DNA of 64,000 nt, taken from positions 124,001 to 188,000 of the forward strand of contig JAFKAC010000015.1 in NCBI GenBank assembly GCA_025766275.1, read 5' to 3'. Below the pieces are notes generated by a model. That model worked only from the letters and a program-made list of their open reading frames with translations, did no database searches and had not been told where the DNA came from. Shown piece after piece: positions 1 through 11,607 of this stretch. How positions within the stretch are numbered: the first letter of the stretch is position 1; every line of letters starts with the position of its first letter. The DNA comes from Lactarius indigo (Eukaryota > Basidiomycota > Agaricomycetes > Russulales > Russulaceae). The translations under genes and the position numbers were made by a program.

Positions 1-900
1 ATGAAAGAGGATGGTAACTTATCGCATTGAGTGATGGCCCTTATATGCACTTCTTGTTCAGGGTTGGAATTTTTAAACTCCTGAACGGCTTCATCGGCGA
101 AGACATCATCCTTATTGACCCATTGATTATCCGAGTCAGGATAGCCCTTCCATTTCACAAGGTATTGCAGCCAACATCTTCTGCCAAATCGCCAAGAGTC
201 TAGAATTTTCTGGACTTTGTATTCTTCCTCGTTATTGACCAAATCAGGTGGCGGGCACTGATAATTTGGTCTGTGCGTGGGTGTTTCGCGATAAGGTGTG
301 AGAAGATCTATGTGAAACACATTGTGGATGCTCCACTGTGTGGGAAGTTCAAGGCGATAGTTGACGGGAGACATCACCTGAGCGACCTTAAAAGGTCCAT
401 GGCACTTGGCAGTGAGTTTTGCCGTTGGCTGGTGTGTTCGTAAGTGGCGTCCTTCTAGCCATATGAGGTCTTCTTTGAATTTGGGTGTATCTTTATGTTT
501 GACCCATGACTTTTGGGCATGGAACATGCAGGAGAAGGCATGCTGTTGTGCCTGTTTGAATTGATCTAGCCATAATGAGACGTGTGGAATAGGGGATGGT
601 CTATTGATCCAATCAGTGTGGGGGTTGAACCCTGATAGGAGAAAGAATGGGGACTCCCACATGGTCTCGTTGGGCCAGTTGTTATGCGTGAATTCTGCCA
701 TGGGTAGGTAATGGACCCAGTCATCTTGTCGTTCATTCACCCAGAAGCAAAGATATTATTCGAGCCATTGATTCGTTCGTTCTGATTGGCTGTCGGTGCA
801 AGGGTGATACGTTGTGGAGATATTCTGGGCAATGCCAAGAATTTTGCATATCTCCTGCATAAACTTTGATGCAAAGCTGGGGTCTTGGTCACTGATGATA
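1..900 (-). pseudogene. Ty3/gypsy copy 1 polyprotein, 3' part (integrase end and chromodomain)
   Basis: Read on the minus strand this stretch encodes the distal integrase core (SDQDP near the right end, then QSERTNE, the DDE glutamate region), the integrase C-terminal part (WVKHKDTPKF, HGPFKVAQVMSP, WSIHNVFHIDLLTPY) and a chromodomain (LQYLVKWKGYPDSDNQWV). It aligns closely with 38371-39234 of element F on the other strand. The frame contains stops and small gaps, so it is decayed. The left end runs off the window, so its tail and 3' LTR are not seen. The upstream part continues at 11632 on the far side of transposon A, which inserted between the two. Confidence 0.85.
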
Positions 901-917
901 CTCAGTAAAAAGGATTA
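901..917 (+). repeat. Left terminal inverted repeat of transposon A
   Basis: Begins CTCAGTAAAAAGG and matches the reverse complement of 11608-11624 and both ends of transposon B. GATGATA precedes it directly. Confidence 0.9.
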
Positions 918-1125
918 GTCAAGTGAAGTCGCTAAAATAGGACATCAGTCAAGGAAAAGTCAGCTACAAGTCAAGATTTTTGCACCAGTCAGACAAAGTC
1001 AAGATTTAGTCAACCAAAAATCAATTGAAACTCAGACAAAAATAACAAAAAAAAAACCTTGACTTGGATATTATCCAAGGACATAGCTTGGTCAGTCAAA
1101 GTCAATGCCAGTCAGTTAAAGTCAA
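918..1125. repeat. Left subterminal AGTCA/TGACT repeats of transposon A
   Basis: Dense AGTCA words in a 200-bp non-coding strip. A block of about 28 bp at 926-953 (core AAAATAGGACATCAGTCAAG) recurs in the same orientation near the right end (11532-11559). Subterminal repeats of this kind are transposase-binding sites in plant CACTA elements; that role here is inference. Confidence 0.75.
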
Positions 1126-1149
1126 ATGAAAATAGGGAATAAATTATGG

Positions 1150-2265
1150 AAAATTGGGAACATCAGGGTGGGTGTGGGTGTAGATGGAATTGGGATGGAG
1201 AACATGGGGGTGGGGTGTGGGTGTGATGGGGATATGGGTGGGGAACATGGGGGTGGGTGAGGGGAACATGAGGGTGGGTAAGGGGAACATGGGGGTGGGG
1301 TGTGGGGAACATGGGGGTGGGTAAGGGGAACATGAGGGTGGGATGTGGGGAACATGGGGGTGGGTAAGGGGAACATGGGTATGGGTGTGGGTGTGGGTGG
1401 GATGGGGATGGGGAACATGGGGGTGGGGTGTGGGTGTGATGGGGATATGGGTGGGGAACATGGGGGTGGGTAAGGGGAACATGAGGGTGGGGTGTGGGGA
1501 ACATGGGGGTGGGTAAGGGGAACATGGGTATGGGTGTGGGTGTGGGTGGGATGGGGATGGGGATGGGGAACATGGGGGTGGGCGAGAGGAACATGAGGGT
1601 GGGTAAGGGGAACATGAGGGTGGATAAGGGGATCATGGGGGCAGGATGTGGGGAACATGGGTATGGGTGGGGGTATGGGTGGGATGGGGATGGGGAACAT
1701 GGGGGTGGGCAAGGGGAACATGAGGGTGGGTAAGGGGAACATGGGGGTGGGGTGTGGGGAACATGGGGGTGGGTAAGGGGAACATGGGGGTGGGGTGTGG
1801 GGAACATGGGTATGGGTGTGGGTATAGGTGGGATGGGGATGGGGAACATGGGGGTGGGGTGTGGATGTGATGGGGATATGGGTGGGGAACATGGGGTGGG
1901 AGAGGGGAACATGGGGGTGGGGTGTGGGGAACATGGGTATGGGTGTGGGTATGGGTGGGATGGGGGTGGGGTGTGGGTGTGATGGGGATATGGGTGGGGA
2001 ACATGGAGGTGGGTAAGGGGAACATGAGGGTGGGTAAGGAGAACATGGGGGCAGGGTGTGGGGAACATGGGTATGGGTGGGGGTATGGGTGGGATGGGGA
2101 TGGGGAACACGGGAGTGGGGTGTGGATGTGATGGGGATATGGGTGGGGAACATGGGGTGGGAGAGGGGAACATGGGTATGGGTGTGGGTGTGGGTGGGAT
2201 GGGGAAAGGGAATATGTGTGGGTGTGGGTGTGGGTGTGGGCAGGATGTGCATGAGTGTGGGGGAT
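1150..2265. repeat. G-rich minisatellite (GGGGAACATGGGGGTGGG type)
   Basis: About 1.1 kb of imperfect tandem units built from GGGAACATGGGGGTGGG, GTATGGGTGTGGGTG and GGGATGGGGATGG. The plus strand carries many runs of three or more G, so it has high quadruplex potential. Long Pro/His/Met reading frames on the minus strand come from the lack of stops in the repeat and are not genes. It lies between the left subterminal repeats and the satellite in transposon A. Confidence 0.9.
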
Positions 2266-2299
2266 AAGGAAGATGATTTTGCATGTTTTACAAAGAAGC

Positions 2300-3850
2300 T
2301 TTAGAGGCCTTCGTGATACACATTTTGTTGTACGGCACAGAAAGTGGATGTCAGTACAGATACTGTATAGTTTGCTGAAGAAGCTCTGGAGGTCCTCTTG
2401 ACAGATACTTCTGGAAGGCTATCAATAAAGACCTTATTTTGCTGCAAAGCACAGAAGGTGAACACCAGCCTAGATACTGTATGCTTTTCCAAAAGAGCTT
2501 TGAAGGTCCTCACAACAGGTATTTCTCACAGTTTTTTTTATCTGCAGAGCACAGAAGGTAAACACCAGTTCAGATACTGTATATCTTGCCAAAGAAGCTT
2601 TGGAGGTCTTTGCAACAGGTATTTCTCACAGGCTGCCAATACAGACCTTATTTTTCCATAGAGAACAGAAGGTGAACACCAGTCCAGACACTGTATATCT
2701 TGCCAAAGAAGCTTTGGAGGTTCTCACCACAGGTATTTCTCACAAGGTGCCAATACTTTTCTATAGAGCACAGAAGGTGAACACCAGTCCAGGCACTGTA
2801 TATCTTGCCAAAGAAGCTTTGGAGGTTCTCACCACAGGTATTTCTCACAAGGTGCCAATACTTTTCTATAGAGCACAGAAGGTGAACACCAGTCCAGGCA
2901 CTGTATATCTTGCCAAAGAAGCTTTGGAGGTTCTCTTGATGGGTATTTCTCACAAGGTGCCAATACTTTTCTATTGAGAACAGAAGGTAAACACCAGTCC
3001 AGGCACTGTATATCTTGCCAAAAAAGCTTTGGAGGTCCTCTTGATGGGTATTTCTCACAAGGTGCCAATACTTTTCTATTGAGAACAGAAGGTAAACACC
3101 AGTCCAGGCACTGTATATCTTGCCAAAGAAGCTTTGGAGGTCCTCTTGACGGGTATTTCTCACAAGGTGCCAATACTTTTCTATTGAGAACAGAAGGTGA
3201 ACACCAGTCCAGGCACTGTATATCTTGCCAAAGAAGCTTTGGAGGTCCTCTTGATGGGTATTTCTCACAAGGTGCCAATACTTTTCTATTGAGAACAGAA
3301 GGTGAACACCAGTCCAGGCACTGTATATCTTGCCAAAGAAGCTTTGGAGGTCCTCTTGACGGGTATTTCTCACAAGGTGCCAATACTTTTCTATTGAGAA
3401 CAGAAGGTGAACACCAGTCCAGGCACTGTATATCTTGCCAAAGAAGCTTTGGAGGTTCTCTTGACAGGTATTTCTCACAAGGTGCCAATACTTTTCTATT
3501 GAGAACAGAAGGTGAACACCAGTCCAGGCACTGTATATCTTGCCAAAGAAGCTTTGGAGGTCCTCTTGACGGGTATTTCTCATAAGGTGCCAATACATTT
3601 CTATAGAGAACAGAAGGTGAACACCAGTCCAGACACTGTATATCTTGCTAAAGAAGCTTTTGGAGGTCCTCTTGACAGGTATTTCTCATAGGCTGCCAAT
3701 ATAGGCCTTATTTTTCTATAGAGCACAGAAGGTGAACACTAGTCTAGATACTATATGTTTTGCCAAACAAGCTTTGAAGGTCCTCTTGACAGGTGTTTCT
3801 CACCAGCCACCAATATAGACCTTATTTTTCTATAGAACACAAAAGGTGGA
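2300..3850. repeat. 105-bp tandem satellite, about 14-15 units
   Basis: Units contain GAACAGAAGGTGAACACC, CACTGTATATCTTGCCAAAG and GGTATTTCTCACAAGGTGCC. Spacing is 105 bp in the homogeneous core (about 2760-3600); the outer units are diverged. Because 105 is divisible by three and units lack stops, frames stay open on both strands with 35-residue repeats; I read these as by-products. Confidence 0.92.
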
Positions 3851-4564
3851 CACCAGTCTAGAATACACAAGAGGGCAAACACTGAGCAGAAGAGGTGGTG
3901 CATGTAAGCCTTAAACCTAAAGACACTATAGGAAGCTAGTCTCTGATAGCCAGCATTAAGCAATATGGAATCACAATGACAAGTGCTATGATCATATAGC
4001 ATTCTCATATGGAAATTTCTTCCTCCCCCACTTTAGTATAGTACTTCCTCTTCACTCTACTCCTCTCTTCCCTTTCTTCTCCTTTCTAAATATGTAGCAG
4101 TCCTTTGGTATGAACTAGGCACTCTAGTTACAACTCTGTAATCAAGTAGTTATCCTAGCAAAGATGAGAGTCATACTTGTCTTTGCTGAATACCATCCAG
4201 CTTACCTTATAAATTCTAGACCTTGATTTGTTTCTCCCTGTAGATCGTCATCCCACTAGACCTGCTAACATGGCTAGCATCTGAGCATCATCTCTACCAA
4301 CAATACTACATATTGGCTGCTTCTGGCACTCCATATTCATCTTAAGGCCTACAGAGGTGAGACAACAATTGTAACTCCACTCATTTTGCTGCCCCTACCA
4401 AGGCCCCTACCAACAGTGGGCAGCTGGTAGCATGAGCTGTTGCTGCCACCAGTTGGCACACAGGGCCTCAACCTGATCCACCATCAGGGCCTGCAGATGT
4501 GAGACAAAGGTGCTGGTTTGTGAGAATCTAGAGAAACTACTTTGACACTATCTTCCTCTGCACT
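3851..4564. other. Non-coding interval inside transposon A
   Basis: AT-rich sequence between the satellite and the next minisatellite. It starts with decayed satellite (to about 3865). I see no coding frame, known repeat or RNA gene. Confidence 0.5.
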
Positions 4565-4803
4565 ATGGGGAAGGGGCACATGCATACAGGTGTGGGGGAG
4601 ATGAGGAACAGGCAGGGGTGTATATGTGTGGGGGAGTTGGGTAAGCGGGACATGTATATGGGAGTAGGGGAGATGAGGAAGGGGGACATGTGTACAGGTG
4701 TTGGGGAGATGAGGAAGGGGTACATATATATAGGTGTGGGGGAGATGGGGAAGGGGCATGAGTGTATCGATGTGGGGGAGATGAGCAAGGGGGATGTGTG
4801 CAA
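4565..4803. repeat. Short GTGGGGGAGATG minisatellite
   Basis: About six imperfect units of roughly 38-40 bp with the core GTGGGGGAGATGAGGAAGGG and ACATGTGTA-like spacers. The composition resembles the larger array at 1150-2265, which suggests repeated minisatellite birth in this arm of the element. 4804-5020 holds the 3' flank of tnp2 with no other feature seen. Confidence 0.8.
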
Positions 4804-5020
4804 TTGACTTGGTGCATGTTATGCAGACTCCTGACATCACATTGTTCTTAATACATACAAAAGTCTCCCTGGTGTTCTCTTGAGAAACACAATACCATTG
4901 TGCTTCAACACTTTATCTCTCCCATGGTTCAAACATTTATAGCCAAGAAGCCTGTTATTGTAGACATTTTTCAACCCCTTTATGTATGAAGCACAAGTAT
5001 GAGACATCTATCTAACTACT

Positions 5021-8000
5021 TTACTCCTCTTCTTGTTCTTCAATACCATGCTCCTCAGAACTAAGCATATCTAATCCTGGGTGCTTTCTCAAGATATGAA
5101 CCTTTGACTCCCATTCCCAAACTCCAACCAGTGTAACAAGACTAGATGTTCTCAACACCATGCAGTCATTTGACCACTCTCCACACCATCTTCCCAGCAC
5201 ATTCCTTATCTCTCCTAGCCCATAATAGACCACCAGACTGTAGTCATAGTCTGGCAAAAAGTAAAATGCCAATGCCTCTCCAAAGATAAGCCCCTCCTCT
5301 CCTTGAGCCTCAAAATATCTAGATGACCTTGTGGCTTGACCTCCCTTCTCAGAGATTCTGCTCCTCAAAGTGACATCTCCTGGCATATTGCACTTTCCCC
5401 ATCTCTGAATTATGAGGTCCATATCCAGAGTGACTTCAAGAAAATCACAAATTGCAGCAAGGTGGTTATAATGTTCTGAGGGATTTTCTATCTCAGTCCT
5501 TTTGATTGGCAGTGACTGAAACAGGTGTTCCTTCTTCCTCCCTTCTTTAGGGGGAATGGCCAGGGATGGGTACTGCAAAGTCAACACCTTGGTGCTTGCC
5601 CTTTCATATAGAATTGTGGCTATATTAGCAAAGGGTGCCTTCTTGGACCTGACTTTATGGCCAATTTCTCCAATGGCCCTCTCCACTGTAGCTTGAGAGC
5701 CAAATCTGATTGAGCCATTCCATGAGATATGGTGTGGGACATGAATTAATTGCCAGATGCACAGCCTGCATCTTGAGACCTTGACTGGGTCATCCTCAAC
5801 ATAAAGCCTCTCAAATTCCTGGAGGAAGGACTTGATTAGACTGTGTAAGGATGCTAAGTCCTCATCAGACTTTGGTGAATGAGACATTGCAGCTTCAACA
5901 ATGTCTGCAAACTGGCCAAAGTTCTTGAGGACATCCTTGTCAAAGCCTAGCTCCCATGCCATTGGTATAATATACCAGTGAAGGAGGGCCATCCATTCAT
6001 AGACTTTGTACTGGCTATGGCGCTTTTTGTATGGGTCCCTGATTGGCCCACAGAAAGATGAAGGGAGGGTCTTTACTGCCTTTTCAACCTCTGCACCAAG
6101 TTTTGAGGCCATGCCTGCATCCATATGTATCTTCTCATCAATGGAGCTATGGGTCACCCACAAGTCCCAGATGTGTACCATGCAGTTTTCATAGAATAAA
6201 TGGAAGGGGTCCAATGGGAAGAATGATGGATGGGAAAATGTAGGACTGGCTGCACATATTGTAAGGTGTGAGATTCCTGTCTCCTTTACAGTCCTTTGAA
6301 GCTCTGCTTGGGTTCTTGCAGACTCTAGCCTTTCAATAGTCTGCCAATATTGTCTTTGGCCTCTCATGGGCAAGTTATCCAGGTCAACAATATGGCGACC
6401 AGGATTATATCTTTCCTTTTGAGGTGGAGAGATTGGATAGTACTGGGCTCTAGCACCTCTGTCCTTGGCAGGGCGAGCACCTTGTACCAAACTGAAGCGA
6501 TCACCATAAAGGGCTGAATGTCCTGCCATCCCACTCAACTTGGCAGATCCAAGCATGTCTCCTTTTACACCACAGAGATATGCTCTCAGAACAAAGTAGG
6601 ATGAGTCAATAGCATCCCATGTCCACATCCCCACACTTGCCATTGCCATCTCTTCAAAAAGGGGATATATGAAGGACTCAATGTTCCCAGGTGCTGATGG
6701 GCCTGGGATGGCAAGTGGGACAATGACATTGCTTGCTCTGTAGCACATCTCTGGTGGGAGATTGAGCAGCACAACAATTAGGAGCCACATATTGGACTGC
6801 TTTTTCATGGTGAGCTGAGCACCATCTGTAGAGATTGATAGGGCAGTGTCTCTTTCATCATGGAATAGCCCCAATTTGGTGTAGTGGTGAATATGGTTGT
6901 CAGAGTTGGCAAACTCTGACCTCTTCACACCAGCACCCCTTGCAAGCACATCTAGTGTCCTCTTCAAGCATTCATCCCTATGGCGCATCTCATGGGATGT
7001 CTCTGCATTGGCATAGTATGCCTGAATGATGGGAGTGATGGGCATATAGAGCATGGTTGCCCTTGACTTTGGTCTGGCTGTAGGACTCTGCTGTGGTTTG
7101 TAGCGCTGCTCATCACAGTCTTTGTATGAGCAGGTGGATTGAGAATGAGAGTCTCCAGTATATGCCATGCAACTTTTAGGGCACATGTCAATAAATGAGG
7201 GGTGTAGGCCAGTGAGGTCTTCAGCTAGCTTTCTGACCCTATAAAGGCTGAGGATTTCCTCCTTTGTGGCCTCTCCAAGTACCTGTGCATGGGCATTGTA
7301 TGCTTTAACAGTGCCATTGGACCCTATCCATGCAAGGTAGTGCTGGAGGGATAAGGTCTGTGCCCTGGATAGTGTCTGTTGCCATGGGGCATGGATAGGA
7401 GGAGGGGGGAGTGTATATTCCTTCAACAGCTGTTTCTGAAGCTTCACAACAATTTCTGGCAAATTCCCACCACCACTACCACCAGAGGGCCCATATGAGG
7501 ACTTGTAAGGGGCAAAGTCCTCATCAGAGGCTAAAAAACTATCATCATCCTCCAGTGAGTCCAGTTGACTAGAACTAGAGCCAGATTCAGAGCCAGGGTC
7601 TGGAGCAACATCCAAGGTCTCCTCTGGAATCCTGAAGATGACAGAGCTGTCATCCTCATGCTCCTGGTCTGATATATTGTCCAACTCCTGTATATCCATA
7701 GAGCCCTCCTCCTGCAAGGAAAATGGGGTGTCTATGCTGGCATTAGGACAAAGATATCATAAGTTCACAGTAAATTACTTACAATCATCATCAACCATCA
7801 TAGCATCATCATTGACCATCCTCCCCTCTGGAAATGGGGGTGAACTAGTAGGGGCAATAGCTAGATCTAAGTAGATCAGTATTAATTGGGAGCATAAAAA
7901 ATAAGTGCTCACCATCTGAATAAAGAGATCCAAGTTGCCTGGATAACTGTGACTCCTCAACCAGGCTGCCAAGCAGCTCTGAAAGCTGGTGTTGACAGCT

Positions 8001-8159
8001 CTGGACAAAGTTCACAGTGTCCTGAGGTGCACCAGAAGCTATCAGATTATATAGATGCTTTAGGTTTTCCTTGGAGTGAATCCTGATAGTCCTCTTGGAA
8101 AGCTCCTTATTTGAGGTGCACTTGAAGCATGGGCAAATATATTTAACTATTGGTGCCAT
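5021..8159 (-). CDS. Tnp2-type (CACTA/Plavaka-like) transposase of transposon A
   Basis: Three exons: 8159-7913, 7866-7783 and 7731-5021, with introns of 46 and 51 nt bearing GT-AG ends. The spliced frame is 1013 residues with no internal stop. The N-terminus has a small Cys cluster (CPCFKC, residues 9-14, then a basic RTIRIH), typical of fungal Tnp2 proteins. Next come an acidic Ser-rich linker, DGAQLTMKK (about 412), GDMLGSAKLSGMAGH (about 504), LDPFHLFYENC (about 620), SRCRLCIWQLIHVPHH (about 767), GSQATVERAIGEIGH (about 792) and TRSSRYFEAQ (about 915). All recur in the copy in transposon B. Tnp2 proteins excise and insert the element by recognising its ends; which residues are catalytic I cannot fix by eye. 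The gene is almost CpG-free, unlike its divergent neighbour. Confidence 0.88.
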
Positions 8160-8474
8160 TGTTGTTGTGGGAAGGTGTATATACAGGCCTGGTAGCACAA
8201 AAACTATCTGCTGATGGACTATAGATAACAAGTTGCGAGTTTCGAGTCTTTGAAGCCCCGGGCCGGCCGTGCCGCGATTTGTCAGGGCAGGAGCAAGCGA
8301 ACATATTGACTTACGTTCATATTGACTTATGTTTTTATTTTTCCCTCGCTTGTTCATTCGGTCATTCGTCCTCTCCACCTTCCGCGTTCCTTCCTTCCCC
8401 ATTTCCTCTTCCCTCTTCCCTCTTCCTCTCATTCCCATCTTCTTCCATCTTCCCTTCCCATCTATTTTTCTTGC
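8160..8474. promoter_or_regulatory. Divergent promoter region between tnp2 and the partner gene (A)
   Basis: A 315-bp spacer separates the two opposite start codons. On the tnp2 side there is a TATATAC-like motif (near 8179). Near 8254-8275 lies a GC-rich palindromic stretch with GGGCCGGCC. Pyrimidine-rich tracts lead into the partner gene start. Base composition switches from CpG-free to CpG-rich here. The same head-to-head layout occurs in transposon B (43375-43575). Confidence 0.65.
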
Positions 8475-10634
8475 ATGTCGACTATTCTGGATGATCTTGA
8501 CGAGCCTCTTTTAGACTTCGATGAGATGGACGAGGAGGACTTGTCGGCGACTCAGTCTTGCCCCCCGAGCGCGATGTTTTCTGCGACCGCAAGTACCCAG
8601 TCGTCCGCTGCGACACCTGTCTCTCTTTTCTCTCAGATTTCTCAACCTTCCGGCCTCCCCATCAACATCATCGCCCGCCTGACTCACGACGAACTCACGC
8701 ACAACCCGGAGTTCATGAAATACGTCAATATGGTTGGCCACCTTCAAGAACTTCTCAGCCTGCGACAAAGTACTTTGTCGGCGAATCGTGAGTCGCGTTT
8801 TGTCTCTTTTTATATATTTTTTTACTCATCCTTTCCTCATCCTTCTCTAGCTACAGTCGCCAGCTCATTCGCTTCGTCCCTGCGCCCGATGGCGACAAGC
8901 TGTAAGTGCCTTTTTTTTTTATCGTCATAATCGTACAATTAATCTTTTTTTTTTACATCGTCAGCTCCAGCCATTAGCTCGGCCACTTCGTCTTTGCATC
9001 CGAGCGAGTCGGCCTCGCAAGTTGCCTCTGGCGCTCCACTGCCACGGCTCCCTTTACCTTCCCCTCGTCCGTCAACCCGCCCGGATTGCTATCCGCACTC
9101 TGTCATCTGGACGTGGGACGATTGCAAGAACGATCCCGGTGTCGGCGTTTCTGTTGGCAATACGTCCCGACCCCCCATGCGACGCGCGGTTCGACACGAG
9201 GACGGGAGGATGCTCTCAGACGGGGAGTGGAAAACGATCCGCCAAACCGCGCTGACCGTTGTTCGCACCCACCTGGAGCCACTGAGGCACGATCCCCACA
9301 CCGTTGCCGACAAGATGCGCAAGAAAGGGTTCCTCAAGCACAACTTTTCCGGCGAGTGGGCTCAAGCCGTTGAAGCACTCGAACGTTTGGCTCCCCTCCT
9401 CTCACTGTGCAGCGCCAACTGGAAGGCCGATATAGTCCTCGGGTCGGTGATGGATCGCCCTTCGAACCGCTCACATTCTGTACCTCCCCGTCCATCGACT
9501 CCTAGCATCGCGGAATCTTCCTGCATCCCTCCTTCCAGCCGCGTCAGTACTTCTTCCCGCGCCTTACCTTCCCCCTCTCCCACTTCGCGCTCTCCCGCTT
9601 CTTCCAGTGTTGCCCCTTCCCGCCTTTCACAGCTGTCCCCTCGTCGCGCCTCTTTCAAGTCCCCCCATCCTCGTCCCCGTGTAACTTCCGTACGGCCACC
9701 CTCAGAGCCAGAGTCATCGAGCAAGGCTGGCCCCAAGGCTAAGCGTAGGCGCGATCTCAGCCCTCCACGGCGAACTGGGAAACGCTCAAAATCCGACGAG
9801 GGTACCAGTGGGACGTCAGTAGGTCCCAATACAGGTGAGCGAGAATATTCGCATTTACAGCCTGACCTACTGACCTAATTACTTTGTAGGTTGCCAACCT
9901 CCTTCCCCTCGCCCGGCTTTTATGTCTCTCGTTCGACCTGGCGCAGCCTCCCAGCCGGTGAGTACTGTTCCTTCTCACAGTCGCCATGCGTCACCCCTTT
10001 CCAGACCTCAACTCCTGAACCTCCCTCCCCCAAATCGTCGCGTTCCAACACAACGTCACGTGCCAAGGCCTTGTCGACACGGGCAGCCAAAGCCAAGGAC
10101 ACCCGTTCCGCGACAACGGACGATGACGTGGCTACTCAGTCGCAACTCAAGTCGCGTTCGGCGAGCCCTGCTGAGGACAACCCCAGGCACAAGAGCCCAA
10201 GATGGGGCGCCCAGGATCCGGGTGGAAAGGCGACCTCGTCGTCTGAGGTATGTCTTCCATTGCCGCCGCATATCGCTGATGATTCATTTATTTTAGGGCT
10301 CGGCCGACGACGACGAGTCCCACTCACACCTCCAAGACCTTCAGCGTGACGAGCTCATGCAGTGGGTCGATGAGCACGAGATCGAGTCGCAAGGGAAGCG
10401 GCCTACGAGAAGAGGTACGTCGCCTCTCCTCCCCTCCTCCCCTTCCTTCCCCTCTTTGCTAATATGTTTTCACAGACCTTATCAAGGCGATTGCGGGAGC
10501 GCCGAAGTCGGAACAGCCCTCTAAAGAGGACATCGAGAGCATCGTCAACGAGGTAAGTCACACATATGTCAATATATATTGTGGCTAATGTTCTCCAGCG
10601 CAAATCAAAGCGCAACGCAAAGGCTGCTGCATAG
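8475..10634 (+). CDS. Conserved partner protein of transposon A (unknown function)
   Basis: Eight exons (8475-8787, 8851-8901, 8965-9834, 9890-9957, 10005-10247, 10297-10414, 10476-10552, 10599-10634) with 46-63 nt GT-AG introns give an unbroken 591-residue frame. An acidic start (DDLDEPLLDFDEMDEEDL) is followed by GLPINIIARLTHDEL (about 59-73), VIWTWDDCKNDPG (about 166) and CSANWKAD (about 270). Then come a long Ser/Pro linker, a basic nuclear-signal-like patch (KAKRRRDLSPPRR, about 379) and a short C-terminal helix (DLIKAIAGAPKSE) ending KRNAKAAA. The first three blocks recur in the homologue at 41893-43374. I do not recognise the family. Its position opposite the transposase suggests a second transposition protein, for example a binder of the subterminal repeats. 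That role is inference. Confidence 0.8.
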
Positions 10635-10739
10635 CGCCCATCTTTTAAATCAAAGCTCTCGTATTGTTCGCGGCGGTGGGCCTGTTTGTCACAAAAAAAA
10701 TATATCTTTTTTTGCTGTCGGAATTTCTCGCGTGATTAA

Positions 10740-11607
10740 TGTGTGACTTTAAACTGACTCCCAAAGTCAGCTAAAAGTCAGTCTGTAGTCAATAATATTG
10801 GTGACTTTTGTTCGACTTTTGTGTGACTTTTGTGTGACTTTTATGTTGACTGTTAATTGACTTTGAAAGTCAATTAAAAGTCAAACAAAGTCAGTTCTTA
10901 GTCAACGACTTTTTATTGACTTTTGAATGACTGGAAATTGACTTCCATAGTCAATAAAAAGTCATTGACTTTTTGTTGACTTTTGTGCGACTTTTTTTGT
11001 TGACTGCCAATTGACTTTGAAAAGTCAATTAAAAGTCAAACAAAGTCAGTTCTTAGTCAATGACTTTTTGTTGACTTTTGAATGACTGGAGCTTGACTTC
11101 CTTAGTCAACAAAAAGTCAATGGAAAGTCGCTGTAAGTCAGTGACTTTTCATTGACTTTTTGTTGACTTTTGAATGACTGGAGCTTGACTTCCTTAGTCA
11201 ACAAAAAGTCAATGGAAAGTCGCTGTAAGTCAGTGACTTTTCATTGACTTTTTGTTGACTTTGTAATGACTTGTGCTTGACTTCGGCAGTCAGTTCAAAG
11301 TCGAAAAAATAGGACATCAGTCAACAAAAAGTCAATGAAAAGTCAATGACTTACAGTGACTTTTCAATGACTTTTTGTTGACTTTTTAATGACTTGCACT
11401 TGACTTCAGCAGTCAATTCAAAGTCGAAAAAATAGGACATCAGTCAACAAAAAGTCAATGAAAAGTCATTGACTACCAAGTGACTATACATTGACCTTAG
11501 ACTGACTTTTTTGTGACTTTTTCCTGACTTTTGAAGTCGCTAAAATAGGACATCAGTCAAGTGAAAAGTCATTGACTTTGAGCTGACTTTGTGTGACTTT
11601 GTGTGAC
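10740..11607. repeat. Right subterminal TGACTTTT/AAAAGTCA array of transposon A
   Basis: About 0.87 kb of TGACT/AGTCA words in both orientations, separated by A or T runs. It includes larger direct repeats: a block of roughly 90 bp at about 11065 and again about 11155, and another containing AAAATAGGACATCAGTC at about 11312, 11430 and 11540. Opposed words can pair into hairpins. 10635-10739 is the 3' flank of the partner gene, with no other feature. Confidence 0.88.

Noticed and set aside
1150..2265. Telomeric repeat array
   Set aside because: The unit does not match TTAGGG-type repeats and the array lies inside a transposon.
1122..2284. Long Pro/His/Met-rich reading frames on the minus strand and Gly/Met frames on the plus strand
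   Set aside because: They are translations of a stop-poor G-rich minisatellite, open in several frames at once.
2648..3598. 316-residue frame of 35-residue repeats
   Set aside because: The 105-bp period keeps frames open on both strands; there is no promoter, domain or splice evidence.
2300..3850. CRISPR-like array
   Set aside because: Units are contiguous tandem repeats without unique spacers, in a eukaryotic context.
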